Under the pieces are notes generated by a model. That model worked only from the letters and a program-made list of their open reading frames with translations, made no database searches and had not been told where the DNA came from. Below are positions 11,106-23,570 of a DNA stretch of 64,000 nucleotides, in pieces (the stretch's first letter is position 1; the number at the start of each line of letters is the position of its first letter). Source of the stretch: Triticum aestivum (Eukaryota > Streptophyta > Magnoliopsida > Poales > Poaceae); the NCBI RefSeq assembly GCF_018294505.1, contig NC_057794.1, positions 188,823,716-188,887,715 on the forward strand, read 5' to 3'. The position numbers and the translations under genes are program-made.

Positions 11106-11787
11106 TATAGCTGGCCAAACGGGCCGTGCTAACTGGGCCGGCCCGGTAGCACGCAGGAACGGCCTGGGCTAAACGGGCCAGGCATGGCACACGGCACGCC
11201 ATGGGCCGTGCCTGGGCCTAGAGGCTGGGCACGTGGGCCGGCATGGCACGACCCGTTTAACTTTTTTTGAAATATATAAATAAATATGTCCTATATAAAT
11301 ACCTAGTACTCTAATATGTTCAATAATTTTGTAGTGCATGCGTACATTTGTAATGCTCTAATATATTTCTTTCTATTTCTTTTAATCTTTTAGTATTTCT
11401 AGAGCATAGCTTGTACTCTTTTACTTTTTTGGGACGGAAGATTTTAATGAGGCAAGCGCTAATAAAACTCTAGATTTATCCCAGATAATACTCTACATTT
11501 TTTTTGCATTTTTCTACAATTTTTGGAAAAAAAATTGTTGTACAGAGGGAAAAAACGCCCCAGCCGAGGTAAATATGCGCCAGGCGGCCCATCGTGCGAT
11601 AACGGGCCGGTGTCCCTGGGCGTGCCGCGTGCCAGCCCAGATAGGCTGCGTGCCGTGCCTGGGATGCAAGCTCCCGCCCATGGGCCGGCACGGCACGGCC
11701 CGGCTAATAATCGTGCCGTGACGGGCCGTGCCGTGCCATGCACGATTGCCGCGTGCCGGGCCGTGCCAGCCCGTTTGGCCAGGTATA
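11106..11787. mobile_element. Non-autonomous hAT element, GC-rich ends
   Basis: The left end TATAGCTGGCCAAACGGGC and the right end, read inward on the minus strand, TATACCTGGCCAAACGGGC, differ at one base. An 8-bp duplication, cagtatga, flanks it at 11098-11105 and 11788-11795. The outer 150 bp on each side are packed with GGGCC/GGCAC words and the centre is AT-rich. No transposase is encoded. The 8-bp duplication and TA-plus-TGGC end fit the hAT superfamily. Confidence 0.82.
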
Positions 11788-11955
11788 CAGTATGACCAGA
11801 ACCTTACACAAACTGTGTCAGGTGTGTGTTAGTAGTAATGCGTGAAATAATACAGCAAAGGAGAGAGAAAAAAATCCGCGGAAGCAAAAGGTTCTAATCT
11901 TGAGGCACGCAGCTACGGTTCTGATAGTTCTGACTCGGGTACATTTTGATAGAGA

Positions 11956-11956
11956 A

Positions 11957-11996
<40 letters not shown>
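11956..11996. repeat. (TC)n(TA)n microsatellite
   Basis: A run of CT dinucleotides passes directly into a run of TA dinucleotides and abuts the left end of the foldback element at 11997. Confidence 0.9.
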
Positions 11997-12358
11997 GGAA
12001 AATGGTTGTGTATTCCTGGGAGTACGTACTCCCGTTCCTCATATACCACATAGATAAATCTTTTATACCTCTTTATTATTTTTAAAATATTTCACTAGTA
12101 ATTATTAGATACCCCAAAATGAGTTTTATGAAGAAATTCATGTGAGTCACAGATGATATATACTGATGTGTTTGTACGTGAAAAAGGTATATTACAAAAA
12201 ATACGTCACAGATGATATTTTTTCAGCAAAATTCGTATTGGGGTATCTTAGAATATTAAATGAAGTATATTGAGAACAATAAAGAGGTATAATTAATGTG
12301 TATATGAGATGTATTGAGGGTGGGAGTACATACTCCCAGGAGTACAGAAGAGGAGTCC
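11997..12358. mobile_element. Foldback MITE with TA target
   Basis: The 37-bp ends are inverted: both read GGA..., then after a variable 10 bases GTAyTCCTGGGAGTAyGTACTCCC. Similarity continues inward (ATACCTCTTTATT, AGATACCCCAA, TCATCTGTGAC arms). TA lies on each side, but because the left flank is a TA microsatellite the duplication is ambiguous. No coding capacity. The superfamily is not settled; the TA target suggests Tc1/mariner. Confidence 0.65.
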
Positions 12359-12384
12359 TATTTGGGCTATTCTGTTTCGCGTGA

Positions 12385-12480
12385 CAAAATATTCGAGTGG
12401 TTGAACTGATGAATATTATATGAACTGATGAATTCGAGTGGTTAAACTCATGAATTCGAGTGGTTGAACTGATGCTTTCA
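12385..12480. repeat. Short direct repeats (about 24 bp)
   Basis: The word attcgagtggttgaactgatg recurs three to four times with small changes. Forms such as 'gaactgatg' occur elsewhere in 13100-18700, so this may be subterminal sequence of one larger element. Confidence 0.6.
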
Positions 12481-12539
12481 TTTTCCGTTGACAATCGTCT
12501 TCTTTAGTTCAACTTTTTTTGCAATTTTTTTGTCGAACG

Positions 12540-13090
12540 GGGCGTGTAATATGTTGTTGGAAAACTTTTGACATCTACATTATAATCATATAAATTATTT
12601 TTGCAAAAAAAATTATGGTTTAAGAGCAGTTTTGAAAAATTCATTTTTTCAAAAACCGAAAACGTGAATCGTATTTTGGACATAATTTTCAAACAAATGG
12701 GATGGCGTTGGAAAGCTGGTGAAAATCCGCTTCTTCCATATATCTAATGTTTTTTAAAATTATATGTGATTTAAAAGTAATTTGAAAAATGGTGAAATTC
12801 TAGGCGAAACGTATTTTCGCTTGTTTTTGCAAACGGTTTGTCGGATTGACACAAATTATACGGCGTTGGAAAGCGATGGAAAATGCGCAACTTTTTCATG
12901 TAGAATGTTTTTCTAATTCCTTACGGTTTAAACTCGAATTCAAATACGGTCAAATTTGATTTCAAACACGATTTTTTCAAAGTTTGTCGAAATGGGGCAA
13001 ATAATATACCGTTGGAAAGCTATCGAAAATGCAAACTTAGTCACGTTGAACATTTTCTCAAATTCACAACCGTTTAGGAGTAATTTTGAA
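12540..13090. repeat. Degenerate tandem repeats, about 150-bp unit
   Basis: The anchor cgttggaaagc, preceded by a 'gtcgaa...ggg...taatat' motif and followed by 'gaaaatgc', recurs at about 12554, 12706, 12864 and 13010 (spacings 152, 158, 146). Between anchors lie related 'caaacgg' and 'gtttaagag/gtttaaactcg' segments. Arrays of this kind are frequent inside large class II elements of Triticeae. Confidence 0.7.
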
Positions 13091-13099
13091 TACGGCAAG

Positions 13100-16000
13100 A
13101 TGGATCATGTTGTTTCCCGTCTGAAAAACAGAGTACTCGTACTGATTTATGTGTGTGTTTGTACTCAGTATTTTTCATAGAATAATTTTGAATGGTTTAG
13201 AAAAAAATTGAACGGATGTTCGTATGGGTTTGTATTGAACGTGTTCTCATAGACTAGACTTCATATGTTTTTCCGGTATGGTTTTCCTCGTAACTTCTCA
13301 ACGGTTTACGTTATCGGCGTCCCCAAACTTGCATGGTTTATATCGCTGAACTAAACGATATTTTTTACAAAAAGAAAATGTTGTGTGTTTATTTTCTTTT
13401 TTTGAACTCAACTTTGTTTTGCGATGATGTTGTGGACTTCTCTTATTTTACCACTTGAACTTTTACCTTTTTGAATATCTGTATTTTTTTAGCATTTTTC
13501 CAAAGCCAATGTAGGACCTCGTGTTTTTGTACTTATATGCCAATAATAATAGAACTTTTTCCATACAATTCTTTGTCCATTTGTGGACATGAACCAAAAT
13601 AGGCAGGAGAGAGCACTATCGAACTGATCATTGTTTTTGGCTAAACTATGTATGTGTTCTTCTTTTCTAAGAACTGATCCTGTAATACATACTGAACGGC
13701 CACACATGTATGATATGATGAACTATAGGGCCTTAAAAGTGTAATGACAGTAAATCTATAAAGCTCCACAAGATCACATGAAACCTCTGCCAAATGAAGT
13801 ATACAAAATACTGACAAAAAATCACACTTTTGCACAAAGGGCATACTTCTGAACATGCTCGACGACACCCACTGAACTTGCGCAACTGACTGGTGGGAGC
13901 AAGCATCAACTTTGAAGTATGCAAAGGCATCTTGTTTTTCCAGAAAAACAGCAGGAGCGCATCTGCATAGTTATTCATCTCCATATCAATAATACTTGGC
14001 CACCAAAAACCCAACAATTTTTTTCCTGAAAACACAACACAGTTTTGGAATGCATCAGTACATTCTGGCATTTTGAGTTTTCGGAAGCAATCAAACTTGC
14101 TAATTAGTACTCGGTGTACTTACTGGGACCACACATATCCTAAAATTTTAATCATGTACTTACGGGTGCAGATCAAATTTGCCACTTGGGAAATTATGCT
14201 CTCCAAAACATACTAAATTCTCCTTTCAACCGATTCAGTTTACATGTGCAGCATGAAAGGAAAACATAACTGACTTTGAATAGCACTCAAGCAAAAACTT
14301 TCTAGGGTGTTCAGCGGTATATTATTCAACATAATAAATTGAACATTCAACATTTACTATCACCGCACTAGAACTGAACTTCAGATAGAAAATAGAGGTA
14401 ACAACATCTATGGACTGAGGAAAGAATACACAGTGAAATAACATTTACCAGTACTAGTCTTGCAAAAACAAGAGCTCGAATGCCAAGCAAGGAGTTCCTG
14501 TGTTAGGTTTGAACTGATGACCTACCTATAAGTAAACCAAGGATCTCATAATATTTTATTCTGTGCATCATGCCCGGATGTACATAATAGAGTAGAACAA
14601 CACCTTAGCTTCATTTTAACAAAAGAGAAACATGAAAAGAAAACACGTTAAGTTGTTGTAGGCATTTCAGTAAACACCATGAGGGCACCAAAATAACAAT
14701 AATAGAGAACATGTTTTTTCTTTCCTTTTTGTTCTGCAACTTCTCTGAAATAAAAACCCTCTCCATGTTCATTTTGGATCATTTTTTCCCAAACTCTCAA
14801 ATTCCAGAATTACCGGATGTTCTGGGTTCTTTTATGAACTTTTTTATTAAATTTTTTTAACTTGAAACGAATATATACAATACACACATGTACTACACAA
14901 GAATGTACATCTATACTGTCCAGAACAACAAATTAACCAAAAGGAAACTAATTTACGAAGGAAACAATTCCTGAAATTTGGTTTGAGCTTGGTTTGTTGA
15001 GATTTTTGAACTCCTGCAACAGTAATACCTGAACTTGCATGACACACTCTTTATTCAGTTGAGAGCGTCTCATATTTTGTAGAATATGCTACATGTAAAG
15101 AGGAAGGGGGAAGGCCAGACCTCGTCGTTGCGTCGTTGAACGGCCTCGGCTGTCGGCAATGAACGGACTGTGGTGCAGCGGTGAACGGCCTGTCCGGGAA
15201 TGGGGGATGGGGCACGGCCTGCAGAAGCAGGAGGCGGTAACCTGCAGAAGGAAGAGGCTGCGACCTGACGGCAGAAGAGAATTGAAGAAATAAATATTGG
15301 GGCCTGCTCATATATCCACAAATTCAAACACCAAAACTAAAAGAAAGTAATTTATAGAACAGAAATAAGAGAATGTTAAATTTGACGTCTCAGTTTTAGC
15401 ATCACTTTCTAAACCTTTTGTTTTTTCACTCCTATCTAATCTTCAACAAATTCTCTAGTGGACTATCATTCTTTTCAAAAGTAATCAACATGAATAATCT
15501 CTACCAGTTACCAATTTACTCAAACCATTCACACTCATATGAGCTTTCCATTCAAGATTTCCTGTCCTATCTTCTTCTAAACAATTTGAGAACTTGAACC
15601 ACATTTTATTTGGAAGCTATACTGATATGCTAGCACATATACTACTTTACATCAAGTAGCTTTTGAACAAAACATAATTGAAAGTTGCAAGCATTTGAAT
15701 AGGAGGAAGTCCAACTCAGCTGCAAGCATAAGGTCAACCAGAGCATCAGAATAAGTACACTCAGCTGCAAGCATAAGGTCAACCAGAGCAAACTACACTG
15801 CTGCAAATCTGGACAGTCAAGTAGTTATTTTACTTCTTATAATTTATCGAACTGAAAAGTAAAATATGGAACTAAACTGAGTGTGCGATCGCACATCAGC
15901 AGCAGCGGACCAATAGCGACACACATCAGCAGCAGCAGTACTGGTGGCAAGAGCCAACGCGCGCATCAGCAGCAGTAGCACCACGTCTAAATGCCAGAAA

Positions 16001-17391
16001 GCAGCATTAGTTGGGGCGACACACAGGGATTCAGCAACCGTACACCATCAAGGGTGCCGATGCTTGTGTGGCTGCAACAGCCGCATGTCAGAGAAGATCT
16101 ATTAAAGAGAGAAATCCCAGCCCAAATTTATCACTGCAATCCACTTGTATTCACACACCTTTTTTCTAGTATAAGAATTAAGCTGATGTTAGCTGGCAGA
16201 GAAGTAGGAGGAAGCAAGACAACCAATTGGAGGAACGTGCCCGTCGGTGAGAAGGCGGCCAGGAGTACGCTCACCTTCGACCATAGGGTGGAACTGACGG
16301 ACACGCCATCGAGGACCTTCCCACTCATGCGAGATCGAACCGAACCAGTTTGTGATGCCAAGGCCGAATCGTCGCTCGTGTCTTGGATGAAGGCACTCAC
16401 TCATTCCTGCAAAATTGAATCGTAGACACTTTAATACTAACTACAAAAAAACATGGAATCAACACTGAAGTACTAGTATGACTGGACAAGAAGCTCAAAA
16501 TTGTAGCCGCACACGCACTAAACTTACACATTTTTTTACTTTTAACTTATTTTAGGTGATATATCTAACCTTACAGGATTTAAAAACGTATCCCGCAAAA
16601 AAAAAGGATTTAAAAACGTGGAATGACTACAACAAAAAAATACAAGGGGTACGGCAAAAGTCTCATCCAGCCCCAACAAAATTCCGTAGCATCACATGTG
16701 CTATACATGTTTAGGTAAATGGAGATGCCAGCTTCATCTTTTTAGGTACTACTAGCTCCCAGCAAAATTCAGTAAAGGAAGGCAGATAGGTCTAGCTACT
16801 CTATTCTGAAGCTCATGTTCACACATGAGAGAGGGATGGAAACGGAACAGCAGCAACAACAGTCAAGATACTGCTGCTCCTTCCTCATCCATACCCCGCT
16901 CTTGCTAATTCTGACCCTTCTCGTGTAGTCATGTTGCTCGGCCTGTTCATCACAACAAGCGAGCACCGACAGCGAGCAACGCCTTTTTGCATGTACTTCA
17001 TAGACCATGGTAGGCAGATTATGTACTTTGTGTACTTCACAACCCATGACGAGTATCTGCTTTTTCCCGTGAACTATTCTGAACTAACAGCACATCACTC
17101 TGTCTATATATCCCCGTCTCCTTGTCTGAGCTTCAGTTTAGAACATAGTTCCTCAACTTACTAATTAGTATAACATGGTCTGACGCGGAAAATCAACCTT
17201 GAATTGCAGGAGAGAAGAGAAGTCTATGGCCGCGGGGATGCCCCTTCCGCGCCGGCATCCAGCAGGGGAGCCTCCCATGGTAGTAACACACATTGATCTT
17301 TTTTCTGTGATTATTCATGAACTGATGATAAAATCCGTAGTGAACTGTGACACCTAGTGTATGTTTTCTTTTTTGTACAGGCCATGATTGG
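13100..17391. other. Long unclassified repetitive region without clear genes
   Basis: AT-rich, with many 'gaactga' words and no long coding frame that looks real. There is a 31-bp exact direct repeat (ctcagctgcaagcataaggt...) at 15715 and 15760. CAGCAG clusters lie at 15895-15980. A GC-richer patch at 15110-15260 repeats 'gaacggcctg' and resembles 18718-18790. The segment 17211-17279, bounded by ttgcag and gtagta, reads as a possible small exon starting ATGGCCGCGGGGATG. Together these suggest a large class II element or a decayed transcription unit. I could not find its termini. Confidence 0.35.
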
Positions 17392-17405
17392 AACTAGTAC
17401 TAAGT

Positions 17406-18586
17406 TTTTTTTTGACGAAAAGGCAGGGCCACTGCTTTTCATTGTGTATAGAAGAAAAAAATAGTTACAAACACAAGATTAGAGAAGGAGGATTGGGGTT
17501 AGAGATACATCAGAAGTACATCAGTCTGGTTCTAGGGGGCGCTCTACAAGAGCCATTGCACGCTCACGCCCAGCGTCAACCCAGTCCTTTGCTTCGACCT
17601 GAATCTTCAGAAACAGTTGTGTGGGGTGACAAGAAATATTTCTGAATGTTCTATCATTTCTTTCTTTCCAGAAGTTCCACCAAACCAGGGCCAAAATTGA
17701 TCTCCAAGATTTCGCTCTTTCCTTTCCCATGGAACCATTTGTTCGCTGCCACCAGCTAACTAGGGAATCGTCATGTACTGCCGCCATAGCCGGGGTCATG
17801 TTCAGCTTGCAGAGTGTCAGGTGCCAAACTTCCTTCGCAAAAGAGCAAGAAGTAAGCAGGTGGGCAACAGTTTCAGGCTCTTGTAGACATAGCAGACACA
17901 GCGGATTATGGGGCCACCCTCGCTTAGCAAGGTTATCCGCCGTTAGACATCGATCTTGAGCAGCCAGCCAGACGAAGAACTGACATTTGGGAGGGGCATC
18001 CGAGCTCCAGGCCAGCTTCGCGTAAGGTGGCCTAATGTTGGCAGTAAGAGTGGCAGTGTACGCCGAGCTGGAGGAAAACTGACCATCGTTTGTCCATCTC
18101 CAAGTTAGTGAATCATCTTGAGCCTGAGTGAGTTGGATCGGCTGCAACTCATTCCAAAGGTTCATGAATTGCGCGATGGCCTCTTGAGTTAAGTTTCCCT
18201 TGAAGTGCCTCTTCCACTTTCCATCAGCAAGAGCACACCTAACGGATATTGCTTTGATCGTGCATTGGTTGTAAAGATCCGGGAACCTCCTGGAAAATCT
18301 CTCTCTTTGATGCCAAGGGTCGGTCAAGAATTTTGTGTTGGAGCCGTTTCCAATGTTAATCTGCACCGACGCCTCAAAGAGGGATCTAACTAAGGTGTTG
18401 ATTGGTAAAGGCAAGCCGTGCCATGGTCGACTAGGTTCCATCCATGATAGCCAAAGCCATCTACATCTCAATGCCTCACTTTTTGGGTTAGACAGGGGAT
18501 ACCAAGCCCTCCAAGCTTCTTGGGCAAGCAAACTTGTTTCCAATTGACTAAACATTTGCCACCAGTAGCCTCATCTTTATTAGCCC
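17406..18586 (-). mobile_element. 5'-truncated LINE copy
   Basis: A 1.18-kb LINE fragment whose poly-A tail appears as the T run at 17406. It is flanked by a perfect 14-bp direct repeat, aactagtactaagt, at 17392-17405 and 18587-18600. Tail, long variable duplication and missing 5' end are the classical result of target-primed reverse transcription. Confidence 0.92.
17521..18555 (-). pseudogene. LINE RT C-terminal region with zf-RVT domain
   Basis: One open frame of 344 codons fills the LINE copy. Residues 1-150 are the post-RT connection (SEALRCRWLWLSWMEPSRPW, NGSNTKFLTDPW). Residues 150-260 form the zf-RVT domain, with AKLAWSSDAPPKCQFFVWLA and a Cys/His cluster (LCLLCLQEPETVAHLLTSC). The tail contains WWNFWKERNDRTF. 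The RT catalytic box and endonuclease are absent because the copy is 5'-truncated, so although the frame is open it cannot make an active enzyme. It belongs to a different LINE subfamily from the one at 3147-9330, since the two proteins differ throughout. The lack of stops suggests a fairly recent insertion. Confidence 0.9.
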
Positions 18587-18600
18587 AACTAGTACTAAGT

Positions 18601-18914
18601 AACCAGTGTAGGGATTAGCAGAGCAGTGTATGTTAATCTCAATGTTCTTTGAACTTGTGACGTTGCTTACCTCTGCATGTTTCAATAAATCCAGAAAACG
18701 TATGTGGAAAAGGAGAGTCGTTGAACGGCCACGAGTGTTGACGGTGAACGGCCTGTGGTGCCAGTGGTGAACGCCCTGTGTGCCATGCTGACGGCCGGAG
18801 ACGAAGGCCTACCGGAGGATAGGGGACTGCCAGCTCGGGGACGGGAGGCCTGGCTGTTCGAAGGACGATGCACGGCAGTTTGAGTTAGCACCGGAGAACC
18901 TGGTGGAGCATCTC
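18601..18914. other. Unclassified spacer with gaacggcctg-type duplication
   Basis: 18718-18790 resembles 15130-15200 (gtcgttgaacggcc, then two more gaacggcctg words). This sequence probably belonged to the same older element before the LINE and the long LTR inserted. Confidence 0.4.
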
Positions 18915-21900
18915 TATAACACCCACGATGCGGCTATATCTCCCACGTGTCGGAGCACGACTTGGAGGCATAACCGCATTGTAGGCATGTCGCAAGAGGG
19001 GTAATCTTTACACATCCCATATACTGAATAAGAAAAAGGTACAGAGTTGGCTTACAATCGTCACTTCACACAATACATAAATATAGCATTACATCATCCA
19101 GATACAATCAAGGTCCGGCTACGGAACCAAAATAAAGACAACCCCAAATGCATAACATCCCCGATCGCCCCAACTGGGCTCCACTACTAATCATCTGGAA
19201 AGGAAACGTAGTAACGTCCTGAGTCCTCATCGAACTCCCACTTGAGTTCAGTAGCATCGCCTGGAATGGTATCATCAACACCTGCATCTGGTTTTTGAAG
19301 TAATCTGTGAGTCACGGGGACTCAGCAATCTCACACCCTCGCGATCAAGACTATTTAAGCTTATGGGTAGGTAAAAGGTATGAGGTGGAGCTGCAGCAAG
19401 CACTAGCATATATTGTGGCTAACTTATGCAAATGAGAGCGAGAAGAGAAGGCAAAGCACGTTCGAGAAACTATGATCAAGAAGTGATCCTATAACTACTT
19501 ACGTTCAAGCATAACACGAGACCGTGTTCTCTTCCTGGACTCCGCCGAAAAGAGACCATCACGGCTACACACGCGGTTGATCCATTTTAATTAAGTTAAG
19601 TTTCAAGTTCTCTACAACCGGACATTAACAAATTCCCATCTGCCCATAACCGCGGGCACGGCTTTCGAAAGTTCAAAACCCTGCAGGGGTGTTCCAACTT
19701 AGCCCATCACAAGCTCTCACGGTCAATGAAGGATATTCCTTCTCCCAAGACGGCCCGATCAGACTCGGAATCTCGGTTACAAGACATCTCGACAATGGTA
19801 AAACAAGACCAGCAAAGCCACCCGAATGTGCCGACAAATCCCGATAGGAGCTGCACATATCTCGTTCTCAGGGCACACCGGATTGTCCAAACTTCTAGTA
19901 GGCCAGCCCAGAGTTGCCCCTGGTGGCCACCGACGGCTGACAAGTTGGACCAACACTCAGAGGAGCACTGGCCCGGGGGTTTAAAATAAAGATGACCCTT
20001 GAGTCCACATAACGCAAGGGAAAAAGGCTAGGTGGCAAATGGTAAAACCAAGGTTGGGCCTTGTTGGATGAGTTTTATTCAAGGCGAACTGTCAAGGGGT
20101 TCCCATTATAACCCAACCGCGTAAGGAATGCAAAATCAAGGAACATAACACTGGTATGACAGAAACTAGGGTGGCAAGAGTGGAACAAAACACCAGGCAT
20201 TAGGCCGAGCCTTCCACCCTTTACCAAGTATATAGATGCATTGAAGTAAACAAGATATAATAATGATATCCAAACAATAAACATGATCCAACAAGGAACA
20301 AACGCCAATCTTCACCTGCAACTAGCAACGCTATAAGAGGGGCTGAGCAAAGCGGTAACATAGCCAAACAACAGTTTGCTAGGACAAGGTGGGTTAGAGG
20401 TTTGATATGGCAATATGGGAGGCATGATACAACATGTGGTAGGTATCGCGGCATAGGCATATCAATAGAGCAAGCAACTAGCAAGCAAAGATAGAAGTGA
20501 TTTCGAGGGTATGGTCATCTTGCCTGCAAAGTTCTCCAAGTTGACGTAAGCTTGATCCTCGTAAGCGTACTCAACGGGTTCCTCGATCACGTACTCGTCT
20601 CTCGGCTCTACCCAAAGCAAGAACACAAGCAAAGGGAACCACGATCAACCACGGTGCAATGCGCAAGCAACATGATGCAAAACATGGCATGATATGCGGG
20701 ATGTGGTATGCAATGCATATGCGTGCTCCAGAAGGAAAGGTTTGAACCAGGCCTCAACTTGGTAAACCAAGAGTGCCGCTGGAAAGATGAGTTGATTTTG
20801 GTCGAAATCGATATAAAGATCACCGGAATCGGATGCACGGTTTGCAAATGGCAATCAAAACAATAATGGCACTATCCTGCGATTAACAACACGATGCCAT
20901 CTAAGATGCAACAAGAAACTAAGGTACTGCACTCTAACATAACAACAAAGCACATGACAGTGATCCACTCAAGATGCTTGACAAAAGATGAACACTGAGC
21001 TACGACTAATTCACAAAATAGCAGGCTCAAACAAGCATGGCAAAAGTCCAAAACATATCAGGTTCACAGACTTGGTGAAAATAACATGTCAGGATTTAAC
21101 ATCAGGTAGCAATGTTTAGAGCAAGATAACAACATGCTACAGGAACATATCATGGCAAAGCAAGGCATGGCATGAAACTACTCAAAACATATAACAAAAG
21201 TCCCTTACTGACCATAAGCCAAAAAGAATCAGAAAATATGATGTCACCCATGTAAACATAGCAAGTTTCGTTAACAGATTCAGACTTGGCAGAAAACTGG
21301 ACATGGCAAAAAACATTGTTACGTAGGCATGTTTGCGAGCTCGAAGCACTCACCACAAGGCATTGAATGACAAACTAAGCATACAACAAGCAAGAAGACA
21401 TGATCAAGTAGCTAACCATGACAATAACAAACTCATAGCATGCAAGGATCAACTACAACAACCTCGGCAAAATTGAATAACATGTAAACAATCTGCCAGG
21501 AACATTTTATAGCAAAAGTAGAGCAAGATTGAGTCATGCTAGGGAACTCCATAATTGCAAACAAAGACATGGATGGATAGAACATAACAATATCTCAAAA
21601 TCAGCCTTACTGAACATGCTCAAAAGAGGCATGGATCACTCTGTACCAACAAGAATACATGGCATAAAAATAACATGAGGGAAATGACTTAGAAGAATTC
21701 TAAGTCCCTGAAATCAGCAACATCACGAGAGCTACTTTGCATGCTTGTGTTAGTCACCACATTGATCACAAAAATACATGGCATACACCCCTGTAAAGAT
21801 GGCATGGCATAGCCCAAAACACATGTAGGGCTCAATTTCATAGGAGGCACACAATAATCATGGCAAAACTGACAAATGTCCATAATCTGATAAGAAACAG

Positions 21901-23158
21901 AAACTAACATTACATAGCACTCTTGCAACATCATTTTAGGCATCAAGATTGACTCAAACAAGCATGGTGCAATTGAATGAAATGAAGAGGACATCCAGAC
22001 GAACAATTTAATACACCACACGCGCAAAACAGAGCTACGGATGCAAAGATATGATGCGATGAACATGCCAGAAAATGTTAGGGACTTGGGAAGAAAACGG
22101 GGTCAACCCTAGAATTTTGGATCTGGATCTGGGGACACGCTTCCCGAGGTTGGCTGGGGTCTCGCCGGAGCCAAAGGAGGTGACCGGAGTTGGTCGTCGA
22201 CCGGCGAGGATCTGCGGGCGGTGGCGCGGTGGAGGCGACCGACGCGCGAACCGAGGTTCGTCAGGGCTTCCACCGAAGGAAGAAGGTGCGGCGGCCGGAG
22301 CTGGTCGTCGACCGGCGAGGATCTGCGGCGGCTGGCGCAGAGGCGACGACTGGCGGGCAGAGCTCGGCGGAGGCGGCGTGGGAGGCGACGCGGGTGGCGC
22401 GCGGGGGCGGCGAAGGCAGTCGACGGCGGCGGATCCCGCGGGCTCGCGCGAGCCTGCTCCGGGCTCCGCGGGCTGCGGCGGAGGGAGGCGGCGCGGGACA
22501 CGTGTCGCTGCTTGATTAGATGCGGACGGCAGCGGGGGTGTCCGGTGATGGCGGACGTGTCCGGTGGTGTTGGGGGCGATGTGATCTAGGGTTTCGCCCG
22601 AAATTTCGGAGGGGGAGGCCTATTTATACATAGAAGGAGCTAGGAGACTCCAAATGGAGTGCGGTTTTCGGCCACGCGATCATGATCAAATGACCGAGAG
22701 GATGGAGGGATTTTAGCTGGGTTTTGGGCCACTTTGGAGGGGCGTTGGGCTGCAACACACACGAGGCCTTTACGGTTCCTTGGTTAACCGTTGGAGTATC
22801 AAATGAAGTCCAAAATGCACGAAACTTGACAGGCGGTCTACCGGTGGTGTACCAAGGCCGCTTGGCAAGTCTCGGTCCAATCCGAGAACGTTTAACACCC
22901 GCACACGAAAAGAGGCAAAAGGGGACGCCGGAGGATGTAGGAGTGCCGGAATGCAAAAGGGACAAAGGGGAAAATGCTCGGGTGCATGAGACGAACATGT
23001 ATGCAAATGCGATGCACATGATGACATGATATGAGATGCATGACATGGACAAAATGCAAAACGAAGACAAAACCCAACCACGAGGAATATCATAACTTAG
23101 TGCCGAAAATGGCAAGGGTTGGAATACAAATATGGCAAGTTACATACGGGGCGTTACA
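18915..23158 (-). mobile_element. Inverted second copy of the 4.2-kb solo long LTR
   Basis: The reverse complement matches 4309-8534 along its length: the TGTAACGCCCC end at 23158, the segments around 'accaaggccgcttggcaag' (22852), the GC-rich leader, the CATG-rich body and the terminal 'cgactatatctcccacg'-like end at 18915-18950. The low-coordinate end has TA in place of CA (tataac). Flanking pentamers are atctc (18910-18914) and atctt (23159-23163), four of five matching. At 4244 bp it is nearly the same length as the first copy. The GC-rich leaders of the two copies do not share an ORF, which argues that they are untranslated. Confidence 0.72.
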
Positions 23159-23219
23159 ATCTTGAAGGCGGTGCTGCGCGTCCACCACGATGTTGTGCAG
23201 CGACGATGAAGTGGGGACA

Positions 23220-23570
23220 GGCGGCAGCGGTATTGGTGGTAGATGGGGCGCTCGGTGGCGCGCTGAGGAAGGGGAGGGGCGATGGCACGCTGGGAGAGTG
23301 GGCCGGCAGTGGCGCACAGGGTTAGAGGGGGCCGGCAGTGGCGCACAGGGTTAGGGGGGGCAGCGATGCGCTGGGGGGAGGGCCAAGAGACGACGCGCTT
23401 GGGGAGAAGGCCGGCGGGTGGTGCGCTTGGGGAGGACATCAGACGGCAGCGCGCTTGAGGCGAGACCGGCTGGAGGCGCGTTGGAGGAGGCCAGCTGGCG
23501 GCACGCTGGGAGGGAGGCCGGCCGGCAGCGCGCTGGGGAGGAGGCCGGCGGTGGGGAGGGAGGCGTCCGG
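23220..23570. repeat. G-rich minisatellite, about 29-bp unit
   Basis: ggccggcagtggcgcacagg occurs at 23301 and exactly 29 bases later at 23330. Looser versions (gg-ccggc-ggcagcgcgctggggagg) continue to about 23570. The open frames on both strands here follow from the absence of AT-rich stops and should not be taken as genes. Confidence 0.65.

Noticed and set aside
16131..16425. 144-codon ORF at 15991 and overlapping minus ORFs
   Set aside because: No recognisable domain, no splice or promoter context, and all frames are similarly open.
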